Of a stretch of DNA of 64,000 bases, positions 12,600 to 25,324 are shown in pieces. Below the pieces are notes generated by a model, which was not told the DNA's origin, did not search any database, and saw only the letters and a list, made by a program, of their open reading frames with translations. The first letter of the stretch is position 1. Each line of letters begins with the position of its first letter. A program made the translations under genes and the position numbers. The stretch is from Geosiphon pyriformis (lineage: Eukaryota; Glomeromycota; Glomeromycetes; Archaeosporales; Geosiphonaceae): positions 69,538-133,537 of the forward strand of contig JAAOMT010000128.1 of assembly GCA_016748015.1 (NCBI GenBank). The letters are read 5' to 3'.

Positions 12600-13330
12600 A
12601 CTTCATATTATTAGCACTCTTAAAATCAAATTTCCATTAGTCTCTATTAGTCTGCTTGTAAATAGAGTTCAAGTGCACATTCAAAAGCCCACCTAAACCA
12701 ACAGACATAAAAACTGCTTGGTGATTAGTATTGAAATATTCATTAACATTCATAACATTGCAATCTACTACTGCATTAACCAAATTTAAAGAGATGAATA
12801 CATAATTAATTGTTTTTTCTACACCCTTTGAATTTTTCCATGTTGGATCTCTTGCAATTAGACTCTCTAACAAAGAATTGACCAGCCCCAAATCAAGGTA
12901 TTTTTTGAAACTCGCATATCTGCAGAAACTATTTTTATTGAAATCCTTACCTAATACAATAAAAGAGAACTCATTTACAATCTTAGCTATCAGAAAATTA
13001 ATATCACCAGCCTGAGAAAAATAAACAGCCAGAGAAACACCAGCATAAACCCTAGAATTAAAACAGAAAGTTTATTCTTAAAAAGCAACTTGACAGAAAA
13101 AAACTGGCCAGACACTTCAGAAATTTTACATACATAACAAACCAGAGAAGCATTCATGATAATTGCCACCTTAGCACCAAGAAACTCTTTGTCCAACTCA
13201 GGTGAAAAAACCCTAACTCTCATTAAACTTATTCTTAATTCATGGTTTACAGCTAAACCTTAACTTTATTTTTATAACTATCAAAACCAAATTTTCAGAA
13301 TTTCTATGTCAACAGACAATGTTCTTTTGT
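12600..13330 (-). pseudogene. LINE copy 2 APE-type endonuclease
   Basis: Endonuclease/exonuclease/phosphatase fold by similarity to copy 3 (50636-51365). The piece 12637-12891 keeps the strand TINYVFISLN and NTNHQA, where the catalytic Asp of the D-H-R block in copy 3 has become Asn. The piece 12990-13223 covers the N-terminal half. The two pieces are in different frames, so at least one indel lies between them. Confidence 0.7.
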
Positions 13331-13381
13331 TTAGCAAAGATATTGATACTGCAAACATTACACATAGCACAAAATCACTTA

Positions 13382-15343
13382 TTAAGAAGTAAGGAGAGCT
13401 AATAAACCCAAACCAGAGCATAAGCAATCCAATCTTTCCAAGACTGATTCAACTAACACTTTCAAACCCACCATCTTAGATTCCAATCCACCCACCTTGG
13501 TGGTCAAAATCTTAGAACTACTCGAGTTAAAGTCAGCAAATATATCTACAATGATCAAAAGAGAGGGGGCAGGAGATGTCAACATGTTATCTAGGACCAT
13601 ATTCAAATCCAAATTAGAAGCCAAAAATGCTTGGGTGATTGGAGGAAATACATAAGACATGTTTGTTAAAAGCACCAATTCTACAAAGCTCAGTTTTTTC
13701 ATAATAATAGAAACTTGATCTGACAAAAGCTCCAAAAAACATTTCAAAGAAGCCAAACAATCAACCAAACAGGGATTACTAAGAGGATTAGAAACTATTA
13801 AAATAAGTTTCATACTTAAAGCCAAACCAACACCAAAAGAATTCAATGAAATCACATAAAGGAAAAAACTACTAGTAATCTGAATTCAAGTCTTGTCACC
13901 AAAAGAAACTGGACAAGCAATAGGTGCCTATTTTTTCTTATAAATATTGGCCAAGCAGATAAAATTCTGAGAATCTACCATCCACTTACCATGACTGCCA
14001 GAATTCTCATCCACAGTACAATCAACAGATATATGACCAAATTGTATATACTGAGCACAACAGGCCAAAAAGAGACCAGCCCAGCACAAATTTACACTCT
14101 TAAACACTAGAGTAGAGCTAATAATAGTTAATAAGAATGTCTTATTTTCAAAACACACTATAGCACACCTATCATACACATATGAATTTGGATCATAGCC
14201 AATGAAACAAGTTTTCTTATCATAAGAAACTAACAAATCAGATAAGTTATAAGCAATAGTGCCAACTAGAAGTGTATGCAACAAAGTCTGATGCTGATTT
14301 CTGGATACCCATATTTGTTTGTCACTAATAGTTTTTGCCACACAAACAGAATTTTTTTCCATAAAAACAGACAATCTAGCTGCAACCAAATCAGCTATTT
14401 CAGATGATTCATATTTCATTAGAGCTTTTTGCCAGAGGCCAATTAATTGTATTTTAATAAATACTACCTTACTAAATTTAGAAAACACAGATTCCACAGT
14501 CAATTTGGAAAAATCAACTGAAATCTCCTTAACAACAATTTCCCAATCTGAACATTTGTTTATCTGCCTAACATCATCATTAACTAAAATCTTTTCACCA
14601 ATAGCCAATTCCTTTGTCTTTTTCAAACTAAATTCAGATGTGAAAGATAACTTAATAATTTCTGAAAATTTTAAGAAAGTAAAAGCCCCCCCAAAATTAT
14701 CAACTTAATAGAAAATTTTCTTGACTGCAATTAATTTATCACTAATAGTTTTACTCAGCACAGCAAATAGCTCAATATCTAACATGAAAAATTTGACTGG
14801 TTCAAAATCATGTCTATTTAAGATACATAACCTGACAGTTGGCAACTGATTGGATCCAACAACCACATAAGGAAAAAGTTTCAGCACTTTATCATCATCA
14901 TTTATATGTTCAAACACAGATTGTTTTGGTGGGTTGTCTAGCATATATGTCTGAGTGTAAGTTTTTCTCAGTGTAACTTTATTTATATTATTGTTCTCAT
15001 CTGATTCTGCATAACTGGTTTTTTCAGCAATTGTGTTTGTCATATCTTCGACATTCAAAAGACTGCTTACACTGTTATTAACACTGCCAACTTCACTTCT
15101 CCAAGACACCACAAATTTAATACTAGCACCACCAATATTTCTTAAGTTCACAAGACCAGTAAACAAGTCAATTATATTATTGGCTTCAGGCTTTTTCAGC
15201 TTCTTAAATAATAGACTGCAAAAGTACACACTATTCACACAAGCTTTCTTTTTGCCACTAGACCAGATCTTTAATCCAGCTAAATCAGTACCAGAACTAC
15301 TAGCAGAAAAGCCTATTAGATCCATAGCAACAAAAAAAGACAT
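13382..15343 (-). pseudogene. LINE copy 2 ORF1 (RRM-like, CCHC, coiled coil)
   Basis: A single 654-codon frame with two in-frame breaks (open pieces 14705-15343, 13928-14626 and 13382-13855). ORF1 proteins of LINEs bind the element RNA. An RRM-like block (WEIVVKEISVDF... VESVFSKFSKVVF) starts near 14550. A zinc knuckle near 14050 reads C-A-Q-Y where copy 3 has C-x2-C, so one ligand is lost. The C-terminal piece has heptad-like leucines. Copy 3 carries the same layout in better condition. Confidence 0.8.
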
Positions 15344-15400
15344 AAAAAAAAATAACTGTAAAAACTAAGGATAAAAAATAAAAAAAAGAACTATTTCTAT

Positions 15401-15500
15401 GACAAAAAATCCTCTGCTTTTGTTATGACCAGAAAATTGATGAGAGAAAAATTTAATTATTAGTTATTTATATATATATTAGCTTATAAAATAGTATTAT
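15401..15500. other. AT-rich junction
   Basis: Short stretch between the LINE copy 2 5' end (A/G-rich leader at about 15340-15440) and the decayed solo LTR. Nothing else is seen. Confidence 0.4.
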
Positions 15501-16293
15501 TAATTATTAATGTATTTTAAAAATTTTAAAAATTTAAAAGTTTTAAATAAATAGAGTTTTTTATATAAAAAAATTTATTAATAATTGTTAATAATTGTTA
15601 ATAATACTTAATATTTTAACTTTTTTGATATAATAACTGGTTTATTATAGTGTTTTTTATTTTTTTAATAACTAATCTAATAAATTAATTTTATTTTTAT
15701 TTTTGTGTTTTTTATCAAACAATCTTTAATGTTATAATTTTATCATTTTTTTTAATTGATAAAACAAATAAATAAAACAAAACAAAACAAAAAATAATAA
15801 TAAAAATAATAAAATAGAAAATTAGTATTTTATCAATCATTATAATTAAGAGTTATTGTTTTAATATTGTTAAATTTTATAAATTAATACTATTAATATT
15901 AGTTAATAATAAGTAATTTTAAATAAATTGGAGATTAAATTATAAAATTTAAATAATAAATAATTGGTTTATTTTTATTAAACTAAATTTTACTTTAAAT
16001 ATTAGATTTTTAATATTAAAATAATTTGGTAAAATTTAATAAAAAAGTTTTTATTTTTTTGCTTTTAATATTATTTTTATATATATAAATTTTTATATTG
16101 TAAATTTTTTGGAATTATTAATAATTCTTAAATTTTTTTTGAATTATTCTGGTACTTTTGTTAATATTTTTAAAATTTTAGCATTTTTTAAAACTTTAAA
16201 AATTTTTTTGGTATTTTTAAAATTTTTATTATTATGTTATTTAATAACTCTTAATATATAATTGTTTTTATATTACTTTATAAGTAATAATAT
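15500..16293 (-). repeat. decayed solo LTR, element C family
   Basis: The middle of this AT-rich block aligns with the LTR of element C. 15710-15830 (ATCAAACAATCTTTAATG, then the A-rich run, then TTAGTATTTTATCAAT) matches 60400-60520, and 15830-15900 matches 60510-60580. The right end TTTATAAGTAATA (16281-16293) matches the LTR C end TTTATGAGTAATA (60942-60954). No internal gag or pol flanks it, so it is a solo LTR. The left boundary is approximate. Confidence 0.55.
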
Positions 16294-16295
16294 TT

Positions 16296-17215
16296 ATTAT
16301 TATTATTATTTTATAAGTAAAGCCCAAATATTATTTAGCACAATACATTAAACTAAGTAATCTAAACTAAGTACAAATCATGTATTTTCTATATATAATT
16401 AGCCACTTGGACCAATTAGAACAATACTATAAATTTATCTTAACAGAAATTATATAATCAATACCAGAAAAAAAACTGCAAAGCTTACAAAAACCAAAAC
16501 TAATATCATGCACCTCTGTAATTCCAAGCAACTTAATAATATTATTAAAGAGCAAAATTAAAAGACTACAAATCTTTGAAGGCACAAAACCATTATGTAC
16601 AATCAAATTTTTTTTCTTTATAAATGCTTTATATTTAGTTTTCATCAATTACACTTTAGTTTAATGAACTATTTTCAAATTTTGTACCAAATTAACAATT
16701 TTTTGTTAGTGGTTTTAGTACAACCAAAAACAGAAACAGTCTCTAAATAATATTTTCTAAACACAAAACTTTTGCACAAAGCAATATACATAACATTGTT
16801 AGAAATACACAAGAAAAATAATTGTAAAATATAAAACAATAATAAGCTTAAGTCTAATACAAAACTCCATTAAACTAAATATAAATTAAGCAGTTTTTTA
16901 CAAATACCAAAGTTTATTATGCACATAAAAAAATGATCAAAAAGCTCTATTTCCTTATAATATAGACATAATACACTAGAATACTTTCTGTTATATAAGT
17001 ATTTACAAACAACAATTGGTAAATAATAATGCAAAGTCTTTATAAAATATAAATACAAACTAGCAGTAGTTTTACTTATAAAACCAGATGTCATATACAA
17101 GTTAGAGTGCCAAACCAACAAAGTCTAAACTCAATTCACATTCTTAATTATGTTTTTACTAATAATACTAAAACCAAATCCAACTTCTTAATAAGCACAA
17201 TGAACAATTCTAATA
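16296..17215 (-). mobile_element. LINE 3' fragment (decayed)
   Basis: Begins at an (ATT)n tail (16296-16312) followed by the conserved LINE 3' end. The pieces 16427-16648 and 16870-17121 match the ORF2 C-terminal region of the 302-codon frame at 6994-7902 (for example GITEVHDISFGF against GITDVHGISFGL). The CCHC block near 16950 keeps C-x2-C and a His. It ends where Gypsy relic D begins. Confidence 0.75.
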
Positions 17216-17221
17216 TAATTA

Positions 17222-18243
17222 TGTATAATTTGAAATATATATATATATAATAGTTTTCTAATTAAAAAAAAACAGACAAAAAAATAATAATAAAAAATAA
17301 AAAGTCAATTAGATAAAATAAAAACAAAAAAAAGGTAAAAGAATTAGATTATAATTCCAAAAAAAGCTAAACAGTATGCTTGTCAAGCTTTGTATTATCT
17401 ACTAATATTAAGATCAGTGAAATTAAAAATTTTTTTTCTTTATAATCTGGTTCTCTGCAAACAATTAAAAAAACCACTACCTCTTCTTTCTACTATTGTC
17501 TTTCTATTGAAAAAAAACAATAGTAAAAACATCCAATACACTAACAAAAGCACAAACAAAATCCAAGCTTAACAAGATTAAAAACACATTAAAAGAATAT
17601 TAAATACATGAAATTATCTAGAAAATACTTGTAATATCTTGGCCAAAATTAACAATTGACTTAAAAATCTAGAACAAGCTTTTCATATATTTGGAAAAAT
17701 AATCTCTGATCAAGATTATTTTACAAATACTAATTTTTGTTGAATTCTACTTTTTATTTTTAATCTTTTTTGAATTTATTAAAAATAGAGTATTACTTTA
17801 TTACAAACAAAAAAATACAGATTTTTTATATTAGCACAAGATAAAAAAATATCTTTATGAGAATTTCAAAAAAAAACACAATTAAAAGTGTAAAAATATG
17901 ACAGGAATTTTTTTTGAAGAACTAGTATAGCATTAATTACCAACAGCAATTTCAATAGAAATATTATACCACATACCAAATTTAATAACAAAAACACTTA
18001 TCAAAGAAAATTATTTAATATTTACTAGAAAGTTAAGAAAACTTATTAAGCTAACTTTCAGATTCTTAAATAAAAAAATAATAATAATATATTAAACAAA
18101 AATTCAGCATAAATTAAAAGTAACATTAATCTACTTATTTCTGTGTTAAAATTAGATAATTTACTATATTATTATTTAATCTAAAAAACCATAAGAATTA
18201 ATTATAACACAACTACTAAAACATAGAAAAAACACATGTAATA
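17222..18243 (+). repeat. 5' LTR of relic D
   Basis: Direct repeat of 23387-24394. Shared landmarks are the ACAGAC/A-rich run (17270 and 23440), AGTATGCTT (17372 and 23538) and the right end ACATGTAATA (18234-18243 and 24385-24394). Sampled differences are transitions. The start is set at TGTATAATT by analogy with the TG...CA rule. The ends lie in low-complexity sequence, so they may be off by a few bases. Confidence 0.75.
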
Positions 18244-18262
18244 TTTAGTGTTCACTCCAAAG
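18244..18262 (+). promoter_or_regulatory. candidate primer-binding site of relic D
   Basis: Immediately after the LTR come TT and then TAGTGTTCACTCC. Element A has the same spacing (LTR end, TT, TGGTGCTCTC). The first triplet TAG is probably a mutated TGG. Too decayed to name a primer tRNA. Confidence 0.45.
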
Positions 18263-19129
18263 TTTAATTTTAATTTATCCAAACCATTTAAATTTTAACA
18301 ATAATTAATTGTATAAATTAGTAAATCAAAGTAGTAAAACCAGTAACAATTACTAATTCTTTCAGTTAAAATCTATATTATTAATTTTAAGAAAAATTGA
18401 GATTATTTGATAATTATTCTCTAGTTGAATCAATTTTTAACTACTATGTGCATTATTAAATTCAATACTTATTTGGGCAAAATCCAGAACTTCAAAAACA
18501 AAAACAAAGCTTATATCAGAAATTAATTCATTATATCACACTATTTAATACACAATTATTTCCAATAATTCTGATACAAATACACTGAGAAATCAAGAAA
18601 TATATTTAGAAAAAGTTTCTATTTATCTTCAACAAAAACAAAAAAAACAACAGTAATAAAGATAATTAGCTAAAAACTCCAATACAAATATCTTATTAAA
18701 AAATTGTGGATTAACAGCAAATTCTAATCTTATTATATAAAAAATCTTGAGTTATATTATTAAAAGCTTCATTCTATTATCTGTTACTAGATAAATAAAT
18801 TTGTATACTATTAAGAACTGTGTTTTTATCTACTAAAAAAACAATCTCCTAAATTCTTAAATATGTTTATATCTTATTTGAAAAAAAACTCTTTAAAAAA
18901 TTTATTTTAAAAAAATATTAATTATGATTTTTAAATTCACTTCCTCCATAATCAAACTTTTAGATTGCTTAAGAACCTGAGCCTAAATCTGAACCAAAAT
19001 TCGAGTTTGAATATAACCAAGAAAACAAAATATTAAAAAAAGAAAAAATTTTTTTTTTCAAATAAATCAAAACCAGAACCAATAACTTTTTTTGTTTAAA
19101 TACTTGTAAATTCTTAAAAATGATCATCT
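18263..19129 (+). other. relic D leader and gag N-terminal region (unreadable)
   Basis: AT-rich internal sequence between the 5' LTR and the first recognisable gag block. By position it should encode the gag N-terminus, but I cannot recover a reading. Confidence 0.4.
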
Positions 19130-19740
19130 TCTATATCACAAAATTGACTAACTTTACTATAAAAAAAAGATGCTTATACTTGGATTGAAAAAGCACAAAA
19201 AAAAATTCTAGCAAATAATTAAAATAAGACTTATAATTTCTAGATCTTTTAATTCTTTTTAAAAGACACAATTGATTTCTGATATCAAAATCTGAATTTC
19301 AAACTCAACATTTTTGCACAATTTTAAAATGCATTTCTAGAATATTTTTGCAATTCCAATACTATTATTAAACTCCAAAATAAATTGAGTACTATTAAAC
19401 AACAGTCCAAAAAAACAGTAACTAAATATTTTAGTAAGTTTAATCATGTTTTATAATAGATTAAAGCCATAAAAGACAATTATTACACAGTTTCTCAGAT
19501 TTTTAATTAGTTTGTAAAAGGATTAAAAAGTAGCATCTTAGAACAAGTAAGATTACAATATCCAAGAAATCTATTTTAAACTATTATGTTGGTTTAAAAT
19601 ATTGAGTTAGCCAAAAAAAAAGCTAATCACAATAAAATAGTAAACTTGGTAATGAATAACAATAATACCAAAAAACTAGAAGACAAGATTATTCAACTCA
19701 AGAAGAAATTATTTCAAAAAATAAAAAGTTATTTTGTCAA
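19130..19740 (+). pseudogene. gag: relic D gag (decayed)
   Basis: Plus-strand translation shows the retrotransposon-gag block seen in element A. KDAYTWIEKA corresponds to DNAYSWIVDA. AFLEYFCNSNTIIKLQNKL corresponds to TFLQYFCDLNTLIRLQNQF. A coiled C-terminal part follows. It is broken by numerous stops. The zinc knuckle expected at 20000-20100 is not readable. Gag forms the virus-like particle of the element. Confidence 0.7.
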
Positions 19741-20439
19741 TACCAGATCTCAAATACCAAATTAATATTAATTATTACAACAGCAAAATCAAACACTTTT
19801 CTAAGATCATAACTATTAAAACCCAAATAAGAACTAACAAAATATACTGACATATTATTATTTTTAAAAGCATAGATATATCAAAGCCAAATATCAGTTA
19901 CTGTAATTCCATCAAAATTCATGAAGAAACAATTCATAAAACTTACTTCTTAGCAATTAATACATAATATCTTAGAATTGATACTCAGTATCAATTTAAC
20001 AGTACTCTTAATAATAGCCATTATAACAACAAAATCTGGTCCAACCACAATGTTTAGCTCTATCACAACAACTATGGCAAGCACCAACTCTTAAACCATA
20101 TTCTCAGAAATTGAGTTAAAAAAAAAATTATCCACTTCCAAATTCAAACTCTTTGGATTAGCCAGCAACAAACACAATAATATTATAAAACCTGAGTCAA
20201 AATAATAATAAATAATATAATACATCTATATATTATTAACAAGCATTTTTTAATTTATTCAAACCACAAAATTTTTATAATATGACATCTTACAAAGATC
20301 AAAACATTAGCACTATCAAAAATTTTATTATTAATAACAGTAAAAATATTAGCACAATTTTTTTACAACCATTACCAATAACAAGACATTAGCTGTTATA
20401 TTCTTTTTTAAACTTGAGAAAAAAAAATTCACTTCTACT

Positions 20440-20640
20440 TTGTTTAATGGAGCCACTTTAAATGAAAATAAACCAATTACTGCTATATACACTAAGATAA
20501 AAGTAGATGATAAATTTATTAAACTGGTTTTAGACAGCAGATTAATAAAAAGCATTATTACTCTTTAATTAATAAACTAATTAAGTTATTAATTTAACAA
20601 AAACATCAGTATCCTTATTATCACTGCTAATAAAGCCAAG
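20440..20640 (+). pseudogene. pol: relic D aspartic protease (decayed)
   Basis: The plus-strand reading ITAIYTKIKV...LVLDSRLIKSIIT matches the proteases of element B (LILDSGSVRSIIT) and element A (LILDSGLASSIIT). The catalytic Asp-Ser is present, but the Gly of DSG has become Arg and a stop follows shortly. The minus-strand open frame at 20349-20555 is the antisense of this domain. Confidence 0.75.
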
Positions 20641-21849
20641 AAAATACCAATCAATAAAATTGATTTTTTTTTCTTTAACATAAATAGAATAATTATTTTT
20701 ACTAAAGTATTAATTATAAATACAACTTAATACCAAACACTAATCGAAAATGATTGGTTAGAAAAAGCAAATGCTATTTTGAATTAGTTAATTTAAGAAT
20801 TACAACTAATATATTAAGAACAATATACACAAGTATCTATTACATATAAATATTTTAAAAGAGATTTTTACACAAACAATTTACTCCAATTCGAATTTGA
20901 AGAAACATTGAAAACAAAAGCCATTAAAGTGTATTAGATTATATAGAATAAAAATGACTATAAAAAACTATTACCTGTTTTTGGATGGACTAATAAAATC
21001 TTTAATTTTATATTATTGTATTTTCTTTACTTCTAATATTATTGAAATCATTAACCAAGATTACAATATTTAGTTTGCCAAAAAAAACTATCTTCTATAA
21101 CAGTTTGTATTACTTTACATAAGGATAACTAACAGACTACTTATTATTATTATAATTAATATTATAAAAAAATGTATAAATATTCAAAATAATTGGAAAA
21201 ATAGAAAAAAACTCCTTATATTACATGTAAAAAATTTTATTTAATGAATACAACTAGATTGATATACAATTTAAAAAAGCTATATGTAATTTTACTTGTT
21301 AATATATTGTTTTTATTACTGACTGGATAAAAAAAAACTTTTTTTGATGTCACTTATAATAGAATTCTAAATTGTATATATTATTACCTACATAATACTA
21401 AACAACTATATAATATAGCTAAAGCAAGTATACAAAGTAGAATGGCCAAAAAAATTGAAGATTAGAAAGCACTGGCAAAAGTCATTAAAAAAGTTATTAA
21501 GTACAACTTTTTAGATTTACTACAAAAATTTCAAGACTACTATTAGAAACTTTGTTTAATATAAAAAGAGCAAAAACAATATCTTATACAGATAAATACT
21601 TATTTGTGTGAAAACTGCTTAATTCTTTGTTAATCACAATAGTGTTTTAACTGTTAGCTCCAATTTGAACTATCTAAAAAAACAGTTCAATCTGAAAATT
21701 ATTCAGACTATGAAACAAGAGATACACCTCACAAACATTAAAGATGCTATCAGACAGCTTGTATATTTCTATTAATTTCCAATAAAAATTGAATATTAAA
21801 TGTTTTATTAACAGCAATTAAAAAATTTTTTTAGAGCAGGTAAAATTAA

Positions 21850-22100
21850 CTAATGCTAAATTTGATCTTTAATATTCTAAAAACCAAACACTAATATTGA
21901 AACCATTTACTATTATTATGATTGACCTAAAATTAGTGTTTAAAATACCAACTGAAGTCATGATACAAATAGCTTTTTAATCTAATTTAGCCAGAAAAAA
22001 AATTAATATTAAAAAAAATTATAGACTTTAAATACATAAGAAATTTTATAGTCTTATTACATAATAAATCAAATTAATCATATGTAATTGAACCAAAAAA
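21850..22100 (+). pseudogene. relic D dUTPase (decayed)
   Basis: The plus-strand reading contains KFDL (motif I), then IDLKLVFKIP and MIQIAF...NLARKKINI, matching the element A dUTPase block (IDLKIVLEIP, MVQVAF, SLAKKKIDI). Motif III and beyond are unreadable. This shows that the dUTPase was already part of the element before the copies diverged. Confidence 0.65.
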
Positions 22101-22565
22101 AAATTTGCATAAGCAATTTTTTTACCTTTACTTTAAATTACTAGATTAATTATTATTAAGATCCAAAAAGAGCTAAAAAAAATTAAATATAGAATTCAAA
22201 ATTTTGGTTTTATAAGAACAGTTACACTACTTGTTGATTACATAAAAACAATACAAAAAAACTTAAACATGATTTAATTCAATAGAATAGTTATAATTTT
22301 ACTATTTAGAACATACTTATTTAATACATATAAGAAGACAACAGAAAAAAATTTTTTATTTGAACTACATGCTTTTTTTTGTAAACAATTTTCAATCTGT
22401 CTTATCAATTTGTATATATCATATTATAGCTATCTGTAAATAGAAATACTCATTCACAACTTATTTGAAAAAACTATAAACTTACCTAAAAATACAGTTT
22501 TAAAATATCTGAACACAGATATTATTAATCAACATGAATTTCAGAAAATTTTTGATTTTTTTTAG

Positions 22566-22814
22566 TTGGTATTATATTGTAAAACTAAACTAACTTCATT
22601 AAAACCAAATACTAAATACTATCAAATAATCAGTAAAAAGTTAATTAAGCTCAATCTTGAATTATTAAACTCTTTACAACAAAAACAATTAAAAGCATTT
22701 ATTTTAAAATACTCAGATATTTTTGCCAAAAAAAATAAATTTGGACAAACCAATTTGGTTTATTATCATATTTATACAGGAAACACATTACTCATTAAGC
22801 AATACATCTATTAA
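22566..22814 (+). pseudogene. pol: relic D pol linker before RT
   Basis: An open 82-codon piece. Its second half (QLKAFILKYSDIFAKKN, then LVYYHIYTGN) matches the stretch just before RT in element B (QLKELIAEFADIF..., LVQHQIYTEN). At about 22900-22990 the RT finger block follows (KKIRFCINYKKFN, matching GKIRFCVDYRQFN). The palm motif is absent because the element is deleted after about 23030. Confidence 0.8.
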
Positions 22815-23386
22815 GTACTACTATTTAAACATAATTTTATAAAAAAAAAGTCAATTAAATGTTAAAAAACAGGCTTATACAACTTTTTATAAGCTTTTAG
22901 TCTTTATTTGTTGTTTTAATATGGAAAAAAAATAAAAAAATTCGATTCTGTATCAACTATAAGAAATTCAATAATATTACCAAAAAAAATATTTACTCTT
23001 TACAATAAATTTCAAGATTTGCAAGAATAAATAGTTTAAATAAATATATAGATCTTTATATTAGATGTTAACATTAGAAAAATACACATTAATTTTAATG
23101 AAACTCAATCTTAAAAAGAGAATAATATTATCCAATAAAAATTAACAAAAAAATCAAAAGTAATAATATCATAATATATTAATTAATCATTAAATAATAA
23201 TATAAATAGTACAGATTAACAAATAAAATTAGAAAACATGATATGTACACAATATTATATAAAATGTACACAAATATACTTAATTTAACATAATTATAAA
23301 CAAATAAGCTAAAAAGCACTCATAGTCAAATGGAAAGTCCAGTAGCTTAACAATTATTTACTAATTAGTTAGAATAGGCTTAATTA

Positions 23387-24394
23387 TATATAACTCAAAA
23401 TATATATATATACAATAAATTTTTAACTAAAAAAAAAACAGACAAAAAGAAAAAATAATAAAGAACAAAAAGACAATTAAATGAAATAAAATGAAAAAAA
23501 GATAAAAGAATTGGATTATAATCTCAAGAAAAACTAAACAGTATGCTTACTAAGCTTTGTATTATCCATTAATATTGAGATTAATAGAATTAAAAATTTT
23601 TTTTTTTATAATTTGGTCCTCCATAAATGACTAAAAGAACTATTACTTTTCTCTTTTACTATTGTCTTTCTATTGAAGAAAAACAATAGTAAAAACATTT
23701 AATATGTCAACAAAAACACAAACAAGACCCAAGCTTAACAAGATTGAAAACACATTAAAAGGATATTAAATACATGAAATCACCTAAAAAATACTTGTAA
23801 TATCTTAGTCAAAATTAACAGTTGACTTAAAAATCTAGAATAAGCTTTCTATATTATTAGAAAAATAATCTCTAATTAAAATTATTTTACAAATACTAAT
23901 TTTTGTTGAATTTTACTTTTTATTTTTAATCCTTTTTAAATTTATTAAAAATAGAATACCACTTTACTATAAGTAAAAAAATACAGACATCTGATATTAG
24001 TGTAAAATAAAAAAGTATCTTTATAAAAGTCTTAAAAAAAAACACAATTAGAAATATAAGAATATAACAAGAATTTTTCTTGGAGAACTAACATAGTAGT
24101 GATTACCAACAATAATTTTAATAGAAACATTATGCTACACACCAGAAAAAATTATCTAATACTTGCTAAAAAGTTAAGAAAACTTACTAGGCTAATGTTT
24201 AGATTCTTAAATAAGAGAATAGTAGTAATATATTAAATAGAAATCCAACATAAATCAAAAGTAATGCTAATTAAGATTAATATACTTATTTCTGTATTAA
24301 TATTAAATAATTTATTATATTATTACTTGATCTAAAAAACCATAGAAATTAATCATAATATAACTACTAAAGTATAAGAAAAACACATGTAATA
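23387..24394 (+). repeat. 3' LTR of relic D
   Basis: Partner of 17222-18243, about 1008 bp. No clear polypurine tract is left in front of it. The sequence to its right (from about 24430) is half-LINE sequence, which gives the insertion context. Confidence 0.75.
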
Positions 24395-24429
24395 TTATTA
24401 TAATTAGAAGATTAACAAAAGAAAAAGTT

Positions 24430-25310
24430 TTTTATTTATAATATTCTTTTAATTTTATTAAACAATTTTAATATATAATTATTATTTTTAATTTTAAAGA
24501 TAATATAAATAATGTTATTATCAAAACTAATATTTTAAAAAAGTATTATATTTAATAAAAAAATATCTTAATATTAAAAATATTTTAAGTATTAAAATTT
24601 TGGCTTTAAACTATAAAATTTTATTATTTTTTTCTTTTAAAATTTTGTTTTAATTTGCAATTTCTTTAAAAAATTTTAAATTACATTTTATTAAAGTTAA
24701 ATTTTATGTTATAATTTCTGTTTTTGCTTTTTTAAATTCTTTTTTTATTGGTTTTTTAACTATTACTGTTGTTATTAATTTTTTACTTGGATTTTATTTG
24801 GTTTTTTTAAAATTTTAATTAAGTGTTTTGGTTTTACTAATTATGTTTATTGTTAAACCAATTGGTGTTTTAGTTACTCTAATTATTATTTTGTTAAATA
24901 TTTTTTTTGCTTTGCATAAAAAGCTTAAAAATATGATTATTATTATTAAAATAAAATTTCTGTTTTTAATAAAGCTTTAAATAAAGTTAGTACAGAATTA
25001 ATTAAAGTTAAAATTAAATATAATATTAAAATTAATTATACTTTTAATAAAAATACTTATATTTAGCTGTTGGTTTTTAAAAACATTAACTAGTTAATAT
25101 TAAGTTAAATACAAATAAAACTATTAAATAATTAAATAATAATAATATTATTTTTAATAGTATATTAATTATAATTATACATAAAATATTTTTTTAAAGT
25201 AGTTTTTATAAATCTAATATAGTTTAGTTTAAATTGAGTTTGTATTTAGTTTATGTAAAATTACATAAATTATATTAGATAATAATTGAATTATGTATTA
25301 ATTAATAATT
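24430..25310 (+). mobile_element. half-LINE, right fragment (decayed)
   Basis: Aligns on the plus strand to about 55110-56010 of the half-LINE. 24530-24640 matches 55170-55290 (the zinc-knuckle region), and 25200-25300 matches the 3' end at 55880-55990. Together with 7930-8545 it covers one half-LINE almost without overlap, so the two are probably the split halves of one copy. Nonsense changes are dense. Confidence 0.6.
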
Positions 25311-25324
25311 TATTATTATTATTA

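Larger units (their letters stand above)
8580..15400 (-). mobile_element. LINE copy 2, nearly full length
   Basis: A non-LTR retrotransposon on the minus strand with the order ORF1 (13382-15343), endonuclease (12600-13300), RT (about 10459-12500), RNase H (9654-10170) and C-terminal CCHC region, then the 3' UTR at 8580-8700. The length of about 6.8 kb matches copy 3 without its insertion. It is moderately decayed: one long frame is kept through much of ORF2, but it is broken by many nonsense changes and some frameshifts. It lies between the two parts of a half-LINE. Confidence 0.88.
17222..24394 (+). mobile_element. Gypsy relic (element D), plus strand, internally deleted
   Basis: A Ty3/Gypsy element of about 7.2 kb on the plus strand with two LTRs of about 1.0 kb. 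Internal order: gag (19130-19740), protease (20440-20640), CENCLIPC zinc box (about 21600), dUTPase (21850-22100), linker (22566-22814) and the start of RT (22900-22990). The 3' LTR then follows within 400 bp, so the rest of RT, RNase H, integrase and ORF3 are missing. All frames are broken. It is closest to element A. Confidence 0.8.
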
